Part shown: positions 9,432 to 17,861 of the stretch, one piece after another
Numbering within the stretch: position 1 is the first letter of the stretch
Layout of the letters: every line of letters begins with the position of its first letter
NCBI GenBank assembly: GCA_963815185.1
Contig: CAWFGC010000009.1
Location: 930,001-994,000 of the forward strand
Direction of reading: 5' to 3'
Length of the DNA stretch: 64,000 nt
From: SHZL01 sp963815185
GTDB taxonomy: Bacteria > Pseudomonadota > Gammaproteobacteria > Xanthomonadales > SZUA-36
Notes under the pieces: model-generated
Told to the model about the DNA's origin: nothing
Database searches by the model: none
The model's input: only the letters and a program-made list of their open reading frames with translations
Made by a program: the position numbers and the translations under genes

Positions 9432-10156
9432 GTCGATCTCCTGCATTCATTGAAAATTCAGGCACTTTTGTACCTGCCATGTATGTGCCCCTGGGTGCTT
9501 CCGTGTACCCTGCGTGCCGCTTTTATATTCCTTTAAGCTCTCTTTCCGAATCCTGGCCACAACCGCTCCGTGGCGTAAAATCTGATTTGCCTGCTGTAAT
9601 AGACGAAGCTGGAAGAGAAAATCGGTTGCTGCATTGGTACACGCTGTCCAGCACAGCAAAATCCAGGAGGATAGCCGTTGCCTGCACGTGGTTGGCGTCA
9701 AGGCCTTTCTGCCACCCGACGGGCCCGGTGAATTAGGCGCGATCGGACTGGTGCAGCTCAGAAGGGGAAAAGGATCAGCGGGTGGCTAATGTAGAGGCGT
9801 TTCGGGAAACACAAGCGGAAGCAGCCAAACCAAGGCTGGTGAAACTTCAGCAGGTGGCGCGTGAGAGAAAGAATACACGACATGAGGCACAGGCTGGCTT
9901 GATTGAGCGCCAGTTCATGTTGACCAGGGCGAACGAAAATGCCACTTTGACGCCTTGCGGGATTTGAGCTTGGAGCGGTATGCACTGAGTGACTTCGAGG
10001 CGAACAAAACCAAGCCGACAGCGCAGAATCCGACAACAATTAGAAAATAAAGCGCACCCATCTTAATTGCCTTTATTTCATGTCACCGCTGCGGTTTGGC
10101 GCGAGCGGTGCCACTGATGATTTTTCTGCAACTGTGGATCCTTATTCGAGTATGAA
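9432..10156. other. Intergenic region without a supported gene
   Basis: 725 bp between two reverse genes. A 61-codon plus-strand frame at 9,782-9,967 is rich in charged residues but has no family resemblance. A reading at about 9,630-9,760 (HVVGVKAFLPPDGPGELG) looks protein-like but lacks start context. I see no RNA gene. Confidence 0.4.
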
Positions 10157-10822
10157 TCACCAACCCCATGGCTGTTTGACATCCTTGATGGCAACGTAGC
10201 GAAAATCTGGATTCCTTGGGGGGAAGCCCTCATGGCTGCTCATTGATACGACGTTCATAATTTTCAATTGAATACGCTCAGATTCACGGCTATCAAAGTC
10301 GTCCATCTGATCATAGAATTCGCTTGGATCACGCAACAACGGGCGTTTAACCTTGCTATATTCGATTGATTCCATGCCGTCTTTGTTAATTCGACCATAG
10401 CGGTCTTCCAGCAACGCTCGGACACTGCCGCTGATGCGCGGATTGTTCGAAGGACTGCTCACCAACTCCCGTTGGCGCACAAGTCGATTCACAAAAGACT
10501 GCATTCTGGCCGAAGCACCTGGCCGCGCAGCGTTATCACCATTGAGTTTCTGATGTCCGGGCCACCCCCATGGGGCGCTGACGCGCTGTGTTCCTGGCTT
10601 GGAGGTTGCTCGCGTGCCGCCCTTAGCGGCCGTTGATCTTCCGAGTAACTCGGGCGCAGGTTCAATTTCTATGACTTTCGTCATTACCGCAGTCTGTCGA
10701 TTGCGCCGGTCCGCGTAATCAAGCATTGCACGAGAATTTTCGTTTTTTGAGCTAAGTCGGATCGCTGAAAGACAAAGAAATCCGATCGCCAGAGCGGCTA
10801 GGATATAGTTAACGTATTCCAC
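10157..10822 (-). CDS. Hypothetical single-pass membrane protein
   Basis: 221 residues from a GTG start preceded by AAGGGG. Residues 4-22 form one membrane helix (VNYILAALAIGFLCLSAI). The rest is basic and Ser/Arg-rich, with a likely disordered stretch (~60-105) and a more ordered charged C-terminus ending QPWGW. The same short element (APWGW and QPWGW) occurs twice. I do not recognise a family. Isolated between intergenic regions. Confidence 0.55.
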   Translation of the reverse strand: MEYVNYILAALAIGFLCLSAIRLSSKNENSRAMLDYADRRNRQTAVMTKVIEIEPAPELLGRSTAAKGGTRATSKPGTQRVSAPWGWPGHQKLNGDNAARPGASARMQSFVNRLVRQRELVSSPSNNPRISGSVRALLEDRYGRINKDGMESIEYSKVKRPLLRDPSEFYDQMDDFDSRESERIQLKIMNVVSMSSHEGFPPRNPDFRYVAIKDVKQPWGW

Positions 10823-11749
10823 AGTGAAAGCCCCTTACTTCCCGGCTCAACTTCCGTTCCTTTCCGCAAGTTGCCGAGCATTTCTTTCAACAACACACGC
10901 GCGTTATCACCCTTTGCGTGTTAATTGCTGATTTTGCGACTTTCAAGTTCCCTTTGATCCCTGTCTGATCGCTGATCGTACTTCCCCCTTGATCAACGCG
11001 TCTAGTTCTGTATCGTCTGATCTAACCACGCCTTCTACATTCGAACAGCTTGTCCCAAAGGCATGCCAAACCAGTACTTCCTATGCAAAAGGCATGTTAC
11101 CAAACCCCGGTAACCACGTAAACAGCTTACTCCAAGAAAGAGTTTCCTGCAAACAGAAAATTGGGTATCAGTTAAAGCTGATAGTAGATTGTGCGGTGGA
11201 TACCAGGCCATTTATGCCCTTCCGCAGGATGCGTTGTTCAAGCCAACTCGCGACGCATATTTTAGACTGACCATGTTTGTCAGGTAACTTACCAAATCGT
11301 CAGGTTTTAACGATCCTCGGCACTTATTTGCAGTGTGTAAGGCATTGTAAGCCATTGATTATATGATTGATAGTATATATTGGCCCGAACATTGCTTGTA
11401 ATAACATCGACGGATTCACTAGTTATTGGTAAGAAACGGAGTTCGGTCTTCTTCCAAGGAAAGGAAACAGAGCAGTGCAATCCAATTTATGGATAAATCG
11501 AGTCAGCGATGCACGGATGCCGGTACTGCATGGATGCAACCTAAATGGATGCAATCGGGCAAGGAAGCAACCGAGCAGGGACGCCCTATTCAGAGGGTGG
11601 TGATAGGCACAAAAACCAAAATAAGTCCAGGTCGCCACCGGATAGTTAAAAGATGAATTAACGCACGGTAAGTAATGAATCAATGCAGGTGAGTGCTTTT
11701 CCCTGCACCGAGTTTGACAGCAATACTTGCACGGAGGCAACAGGGGTTC
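10823..11749. other. Long intergenic region
   Basis: About 930 bp with no recognisable gene. It contains the sigma-54-like site at 11,380. A short direct repeat of ATGGATGCAA occurs at about 11,530 and 11,548. Short open frames here (for example 10,989-11,270) show no family resemblance. Confidence 0.4.
11380..11396 (+). promoter_or_regulatory. Second sigma-54-type promoter candidate
   Basis: TTGGCCCGAACATTGCT fits the -24/-12 pattern (TGGCxC, five bases, TTGC) with one mismatch. It lies about 600 bp before the HExxH lipoprotein and would leave a long leader or serve the small frame at 11,750. Confidence 0.35.
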
Positions 11750-11926
11750 ATGGAAGAATTGTCACGGCATTGGGAAATTCTTCAGGTCGAAGACAATCCA
11801 GCGCAGATCCGCCGCGCGCAGAACGCACGCGAACTGTTCTGCGAAAAAACCCATTGCGATAGTCCGCTTTTCCAACGTGGTGCAAGGCATTCACAGTCTT
11901 GGGATGGAGACTGCTCTATGGCCTGA
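11750..11926 (+). CDS. Possible small protein of 58 residues
   Basis: ATG with GGAGG about 12 bases upstream. The product is hydrophilic (EELSRHWEILQVEDNPAQIR at its start) and contains two Cys. It ends 55 bp before the lipoprotein gene and could share its transcript. No family recognised; it may be a chance frame. Confidence 0.25.
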   Translation: MEELSRHWEILQVEDNPAQIRRAQNARELFCEKTHCDSPLFQRGARHSQSWDGDCSMA

Positions 11927-11981
11927 TTTCCCGGCAGGCAAAATTCATTGGACCGGGACTGCCTTTAAGGATGAAGCTGAA

Positions 11982-12449
11982 ATGGAAACCAAAAGGAAGC
12001 TAATCAAATTAAACGGCGCGAAGAACTCTAAGGCTCGCACCACTACGCGAAAAATCTTTCTGATACTATCCTGCCTGTCGGTGTTACTTGCCGGTTGTGC
12101 GCAGTGGCCTGAAATTGCCACAAATTGCGGTGCCTACGGCGTGCAGGAGAATCACTCGCCCATGGGAATACTGGCTCATCTGGAACCATTAAGCCGGGAT
12201 GAGCTGAAAGTCCGCTGTGCGGGTGTGCCTGCAGCAAATGCGATAAGTGGCACAGAAATCAGTGGTTGTGTCATTCCGCATGAGAATGGATCCGTCGAGG
12301 CTTATTATTGGCAGGGTGACCACTGCGCGATGAATCATGAAATGTGCCATTTCAGGCACGGCGCGGCACATACGGCACGTTACCTGCAAGAGTTGCAGGC
12401 AGGCATCCCGATGCCTTACTGCCCGGAGAATCAGCTGATTGGCGGATAA
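11982..12449 (+). CDS. Small lipoprotein with an HExxH metal-binding motif
   Basis: 155 residues from ATG 11982, with AAGGA upstream; longer upstream frames lack signal-peptide sense. The N-terminus is basic, then hydrophobic, ending in the lipobox LLAGC (~residues 33-37). The mature ~120 residues contain five further Cys and the motif NHEMCHFRHGAAH, which holds the zinc-protease signature HExxH (HEMCH) with further His residues after it. It may be a small membrane-anchored metalloprotease-like or metal-binding protein (inference). The IS110 remnant begins directly at its stop codon, so the insertion or deletion spared the gene or set its 3' end. Confidence 0.6.
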   Translation: METKRKLIKLNGAKNSKARTTTRKIFLILSCLSVLLAGCAQWPEIATNCGAYGVQENHSPMGILAHLEPLSRDELKVRCAGVPAANAISGTEISGCVIPHENGSVEAYYWQGDHCAMNHEMCHFRHGAAHTARYLQELQAGIPMPYCPENQLIGG

Positions 12450-13089
12450 GATGTATTAGTTGTATTAGTCGCGACTTGATCTGCTGCAGCTCCTGCTCGA
12501 TTCGTTGCACCGCGCGATCCAACCGACAGTGTGCCTGGTGCGTTATCTCACCACTCAGTAACGCGTGGCCTTGCAGGTAATCAGCAAGTTGCTCCCGCCT
12601 CAACATCTTGATCTGCCGGGTATTGAGTCGTTGGCCGCTGTACCGCGCGATGAGACTCTGCAAACTCACATGCTGCAGTGATCGCTGGCGCACCAGTAAC
12701 AGGCGCCGCAGCAGCAGGTCGCGCGGGGCCCGTTCTTCCTCGGGGTAGATGTAGCCGGTCGGCAACAGATCCAGCTGCAACAAGTGCGCCAGCTGTCGCG
12801 CGTCCGAAAAATCATTGCGGTACTTCAACCCTGCATACTCGGGCAGTGCACTGGTGTGCGCCAAGCGCACCGCAAAACCCGCTGCCATCAAGCCATCCAC
12901 CAACCAGTACCAGTTATAGGTGGACTCCACCACGCACGCAGCCAGCTCCGTTTGAAAAATACCCAGCGCCTGGATAATCGTTGCCAGGTCGTTGGGCAGC
13001 CTTTTCTCGTAGGCCGTTTGATTCTGTTCATCCAACACCGCTACCACGCTGTTGTTGGCAAGTAAGTCAATTCCGCAATAAAGTGTCAT
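12450..13089 (-). pseudogene. IS110-family DEDD transposase, C-terminus lost
   Basis: Recombinase of the IS110 family, which has a RuvC-like DEDD domain and a C-terminal serine (Tnp20) domain. Here only ~213 of the usual ~330-400 residues remain. Visible are the first Asp (CGIDLLANNSVVAV), the Glu region (ACVVESTYNWYWLVDGLM) and the Asp pair (KYRNDFSDARQLAHLLQ). The coiled linker follows, ending in QLIHLIRQ. The remaining codons to 12,352 are read through the neighbouring gene antisense and are not transposase. Without the serine domain the enzyme should be inactive. Confidence 0.85.
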
Positions 13090-13092
13090 GCT

Positions 13093-13160
13093 CGCCTCCT
13101 GATTTCGTGTGGATTCGTTTCGGTTTGCACTTCAACGAGTACCACACGAGTTGGGAGGCG
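13093..13160 (-). ncRNA. Structured IS110 non-coding end, bridge-RNA candidate region
   Basis: Immediately upstream of the IS110 transposase start. Two nested stems can be drawn: CGCCTCC with GGAGGCG (13,093-13,099 and 13,154-13,160), and CGTGTGG with CCACACG (13,106-13,112 and 13,142-13,148). IS110 elements express a structured RNA from a non-coding end that guides target choice. This hairpin could be part of it or a subterminal repeat; length and ends cannot be set by eye. Confidence 0.35.
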
Positions 13161-13217
13161 GCTAGAGGATTATCAGAGTAAAAATATCAGGACTTGAACA
13201 AATCCACACCCGGGTTG

Positions 13218-13529
13218 TTACACTGACCCCAAATTTTCCCCAATTTCAATGAAATCGTATCGCCCCCCAGACTGAATCAGCAGGTACTTTGAGATGGTGT
13301 CGGATTCATTGCGCAAGTAATGCGCTGTCTGGCGCTCGATCGAGCAGTGATCGCCCGACTTCAGGCTGGTTGGCGCAACGGCATCGCCGGTGTATACCGA
13401 GATCTCTCCTTCCAGGCAAACGATATGCTCATGCACTTCGGTGTGGTAATGCGCAGGCGAGATCGCCCGTGCATCGAGTTGCATGATGCGAACAAGCGCC
13501 GCGTCGTGTTTCAGTAATGCATGGGGCAC
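13218..13529 (-). CDS. Small cupin-domain protein
   Basis: About 103 residues if the GTG at 13529 is used; the frame is open further upstream into the preceding gene and the start is uncertain. The cupin signature is clear: PAHYHTEVHEHIVCLEGEIS gives the His/Glu metal ligands of motif 1, and GDHCSIERQTAHYLRNE is motif 2 with the last His. It ends GGRYDFIEIGENLGSV. Last gene of the reverse operon 16,260-13,218 and follows the SnoaL-cyclase fusion by ~55 bp. Role unknown; small cupins in such operons are isomerases, dioxygenases or sensors. Confidence 0.65.
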   Translation of the reverse strand: MPHALLKHDAALVRIMQLDARAISPAHYHTEVHEHIVCLEGEISVYTGDAVAPTSLKSGDHCSIERQTAHYLRNESDTISKYLLIQSGGRYDFIEIGENLGSV

Positions 13530-13584
13530 GGTGTTCAAGTCTGGTCCGGGATAAATCCCGCGGCATGAGCACGCACCGAATTCC

Positions 13585-14916
13585 TCACTTCCGCACCCGG
13601 ACGTGCCCGTCGGCGTCCCACTGAAGGGTTTTGTCACTTCTGGGCAGTGGCGCTTCCGCCACCTCGCCGACTGAAACTCCATAGCGCCAATCCGCAGGGC
13701 AAATCGCAACATAGCGGGCATAGCCGCCCAGCCCGCCCTTGAATTTGGGATAGCCGATTGTGATCAGGCAGCCGGTTTCCGGGACCTTGTCCAGATTCGC
13801 CACACCTTCCGCTTGCGTGTAGCCGTGGTGCATCAGCCAGTGCTCGCCTTCCAGTGTCGGCGTCATGTCGGTATCCAGCGGTTCATGGCCATGGAACAGA
13901 ATATGGCGTTGCTCGTGCAGGAATTTAAGCGCGGGCAGCGAGACCCCCGGGAAAACCGCCTGCCTTGCCAATGCGGAATCCGGCCAGGCCCTGGACCAGT
14001 CCGAGCGAATCATGACCACTGAACCGGCAGGAATCCTGCCATTCCTGCGTTCCCAGGCTTCGATATCGGCGACCTGCAAGCTGTATCCGGGGTCCGCAGC
14101 GACCTCTTCGACGATGGAAATGATTGCGAGCGGCCGTATTGCGTAAGTAGCCGGCAGTTCGTCGATTGAAGGATATTCCGGCGCCCAGTGGGCCGGGGGA
14201 TCAAGCTGGGTGCCGAATTGGTCGGTAGCGAGGCTGTAACTGGTCGCCTCGAAACCGTCCTGGTCATAACGATAGGGTTTGCCGTTTTCCGGATTCAGCG
14301 CCGGGCCGAAGCTCGATGCGCCAAAACCCTTCCACACCGGTATGGAGGGAGTCAAAGTGTGCGTCAGGTCGATGTACTTCGCGCTCATCAGGGACTGGCG
14401 GTAAATCCCCCACAGGTGAGAACCCGCCTGCGTCGAAGCCGTTACCTCGGCGTGCTGAGCCGGAAACAGGCGCAATGCAGCGATCTGCCATCGGCCGTCA
14501 CGGCGCACCATGACCGCGATGCCACGATCCCGCGCCGGCTCTCCTGCGCTGAAATTCGCTACGGCGTCCGCAATGGCGGTGTCACTGTCAGGGAAACGGA
14601 TGTTTTCGACGGATATCGTGACCTGGCGATCCAGCGGCACATCGGCCCATGCCTCCCGGAACAGGCGCTCGATGGCGGTTCTGCCCGAACCCTTGGGGCT
14701 GTCAAAGAATATGGCGTCTCCATCCGGCGAAAACTGGGCGGCGAATGCAACGGGGTCACGCTGGTTCACCGCGGCTTCGTTGGCCGCAAACACTGCCCGG
14801 ATGGCCGCTTCGTCATCGGCTCTGTCAGGCGTCGCGATTTGATCGGAAGACTGCGCAGGAACGACACTGCACACCAGCATCGCTAAGGCAAGTATTGCCT
14901 TGGTGCGTCGGTTCAT
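13585..14916 (-). CDS. Secreted fusion: SnoaL-like domain plus cyclase/kynurenine-formamidase-like domain
   Basis: 443 residues with a signal peptide (MNRRTKAILALAMLVCSVVPAQS). Residues ~33-150 are a SnoaL/DUF4440-type fold of the SgcJ/EcaC kind (DEAAIRAVFAANEAAVNQRD at the start; GRWQIAALRLFP at the end). Residues ~175-430 are a cyclase family (PF04199) domain: YIDLTHTLTPSIPVWKGF, then the metal site, then HEPLDTD and GGYARYVAICP. The metal-site motif reads QFGTQLDPPAHW where the family usually has HxGTHxDxPxH, so two His ligands are Gln. The last His and Asp remain. In an operon with DUF3291 and a cupin. Substrate unknown. Confidence 0.75.
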   Translation of the reverse strand: MNRRTKAILALAMLVCSVVPAQSSDQIATPDRADDEAAIRAVFAANEAAVNQRDPVAFAAQFSPDGDAIFFDSPKGSGRTAIERLFREAWADVPLDRQVTISVENIRFPDSDTAIADAVANFSAGEPARDRGIAVMVRRDGRWQIAALRLFPAQHAEVTASTQAGSHLWGIYRQSLMSAKYIDLTHTLTPSIPVWKGFGASSFGPALNPENGKPYRYDQDGFEATSYSLATDQFGTQLDPPAHWAPEYPSIDELPATYAIRPLAIISIVEEVAADPGYSLQVADIEAWERRNGRIPAGSVVMIRSDWSRAWPDSALARQAVFPGVSLPALKFLHEQRHILFHGHEPLDTDMTPTLEGEHWLMHHGYTQAEGVANLDKVPETGCLITIGYPKFKGGLGGYARYVAICPADWRYGVSVGEVAEAPLPRSDKTLQWDADGHVRVRK

Positions 14917-14971
14917 CGCGCAAATACCTCACTGTCGGAGCCTCTCAAAGCTGATTTTCCGGATACAAACA

Positions 14972-15469
14972 TCAGGTCGCCGGACATGCGTCAGCAAATC
15001 CCAAGGGCGATAGCGGCTGCGCCGTGCCCGGGGGCACGAAGGTCTGGCGGAACGTGAATGCGGCTTCGGTTGGACCCTGGGTGCGAAGAAGCTCCAGCCT
15101 GGCGATGGCTTCGGCCACGTCGGGGCGATGTCCCTTGGGAACCCACCACAGCACCACGTAGGCCTCACGCATGCGCTCGAACCATTCCTTACGCCGGCGC
15201 ATGATTTCGACGTGCGCCGATTTGTACACAAAATCATTGAGCGAACCGACGTCCTTCCAGACGGACAGGTTGACGAGGATGTTCTCGCCCATCGGGCGTA
15301 GAGCCGTTGCGTCACCTTCGTCCGATTGCAGCCGCCATACGAATCCCGGTGAGCCGTCGGCAAGCGCATTGATGCGTTCCAGGTTCGCTACGAAACCGGC
15401 CATGTCCGGGGACTCGAGGGGCTCTTTCATGACTGCGATGTTCAATTGAGCAAGTTCGTATTCGGACAT
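14972..15469 (-). CDS. DUF3291 family protein
   Basis: 165 residues. The family core is clear: YELAQLNIAVMKEPLESPDM, then FVANLERINALADGSPGFVW, ILVNLSVWKDVGSLNDFVYK and AYVVLWWVPKGHRP. DUF3291 proteins resemble the ferredoxin-like dimeric monooxygenase/heme-degradation fold; no activity is established. Its start is two bases after the stop of the upstream gene, so the two are translationally linked. Confidence 0.8.
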   Translation of the reverse strand: MSEYELAQLNIAVMKEPLESPDMAGFVANLERINALADGSPGFVWRLQSDEGDATALRPMGENILVNLSVWKDVGSLNDFVYKSAHVEIMRRRKEWFERMREAYVVLWWVPKGHRPDVAEAIARLELLRTQGPTEAAFTFRQTFVPPGTAQPLSPLGFADACPAT

Positions 15470-15471
15470 GT

Positions 15472-16260
15472 TTATTCCTTGTTTGCCTCACTGATCACTC
15501 CCGGCGCAGGAAGTGGCGGTGAATTGGGCCACAGGGGCGGTTTTGCCTGCGCGTCTTTGGTATTTGGAAACCAAACGGTATAGACCCAGTGGGTACGATC
15601 AAAGGTCTTCACCGCAAAACCGCTGTCTTCCCAGGGCTGGCCCTGTGAAGACAAGCTCGCGAGATGGTTCAGACTGGCAAAGTCGAGTGCCCTGGTATCG
15701 CGCTGCCCCAGCCGCTCGCCCACTGTCACCAGACTCACTTCTCGTTTGTCATCGTTAAACATCAGCCATAGAGATGAATGTCCCTGTTCTTCTGCCCGGT
15801 CCCTTAATAACGGCCATTCATTGGCAAGCTTGTCTCCGGCGTTGGCGTCTTTGACCGACCAAATCTCGGTGCGGTAGACATGTTGCGAGGTATGGAGGTC
15901 CTTGAAATCATGCGCACCGAGAATATGCCACACGTGAGTAGTGACATCGGCGAAATCCGGCCGCTGCAGAATATTGACACCGTCCAGGTCAAACTCGTTG
16001 GCGACCCAATCTGCAAACCCCAGAGCGTTCTGGTATGTATCCAGTAAATATCGTCCGCCGGAGTAAGCCCTGCCGGTGTCCGGCTCGATCCTGAGAGGCA
16101 GTAGCTTGCGGTGAAAACCGGGCCTCGCCGACATATGAATCCGGTCGCGTTCAATAACGGCTGGTGATTTCTCCGGAGGCAGATGATCGGTCAACCTGAA
16201 GTCATCGAAAACGGCCCCTTTGCAGTTGATGGGCCCCGGTTTGTAAGCTGCTTGTGACAT
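15472..16260 (-). CDS. Protein of unknown function, first gene of the DUF3291/cyclase operon
   Basis: 262 residues from ATG 16260, which has GGAGAG upstream; the ATG at 16278 lies before that ribosome site. No signal peptide. The sequence is rich in Trp, His and Asp (TTHVWHILGAHDFKDLHTSQ; HSSLWLMFNDDKREVSLV; TFDRTHWVYTVWFPN). It has a Pro-rich end (KPPLWPNSPPLPAPG). I do not recognise the family. Position and spacing tie it to the downstream DUF3291, SnoaL-cyclase and cupin genes. Confidence 0.7.
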   Translation of the reverse strand: MSQAAYKPGPINCKGAVFDDFRLTDHLPPEKSPAVIERDRIHMSARPGFHRKLLPLRIEPDTGRAYSGGRYLLDTYQNALGFADWVANEFDLDGVNILQRPDFADVTTHVWHILGAHDFKDLHTSQHVYRTEIWSVKDANAGDKLANEWPLLRDRAEEQGHSSLWLMFNDDKREVSLVTVGERLGQRDTRALDFASLNHLASLSSQGQPWEDSGFAVKTFDRTHWVYTVWFPNTKDAQAKPPLWPNSPPLPAPGVISEANKE

Positions 16261-16370
16261 GTTGAACTCTCCAAACAAATTACTGGCGCTGGTTTTCAGG
16301 GTCGTCCAGGAATGTTTCGAATCGCAGGGGACGACTATACCGCAACCGCGGGTATGCGGCAGCCCGTGTC

Positions 16371-17308
16371 GGGTCGGACCAACGCAAGCTATTGAAAGGA
16401 AAAATCCTTACGCCTCGCATTGGTGTTTTTCCATCGTTAAACGGCCCATTCTGGCAGCAAAATGATGTTTTAACGATCCCTGGGGTCCTTTATGCCACGG
16501 GCCAATCGATACTTTGTTCCCGGTACGGTCTGGCACATCACTCACCGCTGCCACGATCGGAAGTTTCTCCTTAAGTTCGATAAAGACCGCCGGCGCTGGA
16601 AGTACTGGCTGTTTCAGTCCAGGAAGCGCTACGGACTTTCGGTTCTGAACTACATCGCCACCAGCAACCATATTCATCTTCTGCTCGTGGCGCATGAAGA
16701 CACCACCATAGCCCGTGCATTGCAACTGATTGCCGGTCGCACCGCGCAGGAGTACAACCATAGAAAAGGCAGAAAGGGTGCATTTTGGCAGGACCGGTAT
16801 TTTGCAACGGCCATCTGCACCGATAGCCATCTGGCGCGTTGCCTGGTCTACATCGATTTGAACATGGTCAGGGCCGGAGCGGTTTCCCATCCTTCACAGT
16901 GGTATGTGTCCGGATACAATGAAATCCAGCACACTCCGCAGCGATACAGAATTATCGATCAGGCTGCCGCCTGCGAACTCTTCGAGCAATCCAGCTGGCG
17001 TCAATTCCAGCTCAGCCATCAAAACTGGGTGCAGGCTGCTCTGGAGCAGGGGATTCCTCAACGTGAGCCCATCTGGACGGAACCCATCGCTGTAGGTCCC
17101 AGACAATTTGTGGCTAATATCAAGTCGCAGCTTGGCAGCAGGGCATACCACAGGAACGAGGAGTCAGTATCAGGAGAGTATTGCGTGCTCAAAGAGGGTA
17201 CGGCTTAGATGGCGCATTTCTTGGCCAGAAATTGCTGTCTAAAGCTCAGCGAGCGCGCCGTAGCTTTTGATAATTAAGGATAATCAACCAGATGCGCTGG
17301 TCCGACCC
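16371..17308 (+). mobile_element. REP-type element with tnpA, ~938 bp
   Basis: Bounded by inverted ends GGGTCGGACCAACGC (16,371-16,385) and its imperfect complement GCGCTGGTCCGACCC (17,294-17,308). Inner arms of ~50 bp (GAAAGGAAAAATCCT on the left; GATAATTAAGGATAATCAAC on the right) recur, joined to each other, in the 102-bp copy at 23,202-23,303. This identifies both ends. The right end lies inside a glycosyltransferase gene. Confidence 0.7.
16492..17208 (+). CDS. REP-associated tyrosine transposase (Y1_Tnp family)
   Basis: 238 residues, a single-strand HUH transposase related to IS200/IS605 TnpA and to RAYT proteins. It has the opening PRANRYFVPGTVWHITHRCH, the HUH motif NHIHLLL (~residues 54-60) and the C-terminal helix with the candidate nucleophile Tyr (AQEYNHRKGRKGAFWQDRYF). 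The pattern ARCLVYIDLNMVRAGAVSHP is typical. The frame is intact, so it may be active. It likely mobilises the short element at 23.2 kb, which shares its ends. Confidence 0.85.
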   Translation: MPRANRYFVPGTVWHITHRCHDRKFLLKFDKDRRRWKYWLFQSRKRYGLSVLNYIATSNHIHLLLVAHEDTTIARALQLIAGRTAQEYNHRKGRKGAFWQDRYFATAICTDSHLARCLVYIDLNMVRAGAVSHPSQWYVSGYNEIQHTPQRYRIIDQAAACELFEQSSWRQFQLSHQNWVQAALEQGIPQREPIWTEPIAVGPRQFVANIKSQLGSRAYHRNEESVSGEYCVLKEGTA

Positions 17309-17782
17309 TGCAGATTCCACCAGGCATGCCCGCACCAACTGCGAACCGGGGCGAGATGCAACCACGCCCACGTGAAGATAAAACATCAGTAGTTCGGTAT
17401 TACGGAGCTTACGCTGCAAGCTCGACAGATCTCCGAACGCGATGGTGGCCATGCCCATGAATATGCCCCCGTTTCGCGCCAAAACGGCAAACATAATGGC
17501 GTCCTTTTGTAAGGGCAGGGAGACTGTTTTAAGTGTTTCCAGATCCAGCACACCAGGGCCGGTGTATCGTTCAAAATTGTCGTAATTCAGTTGCACAATG
17601 GAGAAACCTGGGCTATGCCTGAGCCATGTTTCCCGGCACAGGCGCAGATAGGCCGGGATCGACTCCCTGGGTTCCCAGAACGTGAAGATTGTTTGCTCTA
17701 GCATCTCCAATGCTCCGATTGCATGCCAAACTTTTGAAAAAGGTGGTTTGTGCTTTTTTTTGGCAAAGAGACTTGTATGCAA
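17309..17782 (-). pseudogene. Capsular-polysaccharide-type glycosyltransferase, truncated and active site lost
   Basis: Resembles Caps_synth/Gly_transf_sug sugar transferases: IFTFWEPRESIPAYLRLCRE, then LPLQKDAIMFAVLARNGGIF. At the expected DxD (GGIYxDADT in relatives) the sequence is GMAT, so the metal-binding Asp pair is gone. The C-terminus stops where the REP-type element begins at 17,308; the open frame to 17,246 is completed by element sequence. It starts at 17782 or at the Met at 17704, downstream of the PASTA protein gene. A dead remnant. Confidence 0.7.
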
Positions 17783-17861
17783 AATGCATGTGCTGATGTA
17801 TAGGTTGTATTAAATGCCCAGCACGGGAAGTTTCTGGCTGTGACCTGGTTCCAGCCCTGAC

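Larger units (their letters stand above)
12450..13160 (-). mobile_element. Truncated IS110-family insertion sequence
   Basis: Holds the N-terminal two-thirds of an IS110-type transposase and the non-coding end upstream of it. The end that should carry the C-terminal part of the transposase is missing at the lipoprotein stop codon (about 12,450). The outer right boundary is not certain; structured sequence ends near 13,160. Confidence 0.65.

Noticed and set aside
10989..11270. 93-codon plus frame in the long intergenic region
   Set aside because: Non-ATG start, no ribosome site, no family likeness.
11426..11656. 76-codon plus frame with doubled ATGGATGCAA
   Set aside because: Composition does not look like a protein and no homology was recognised.
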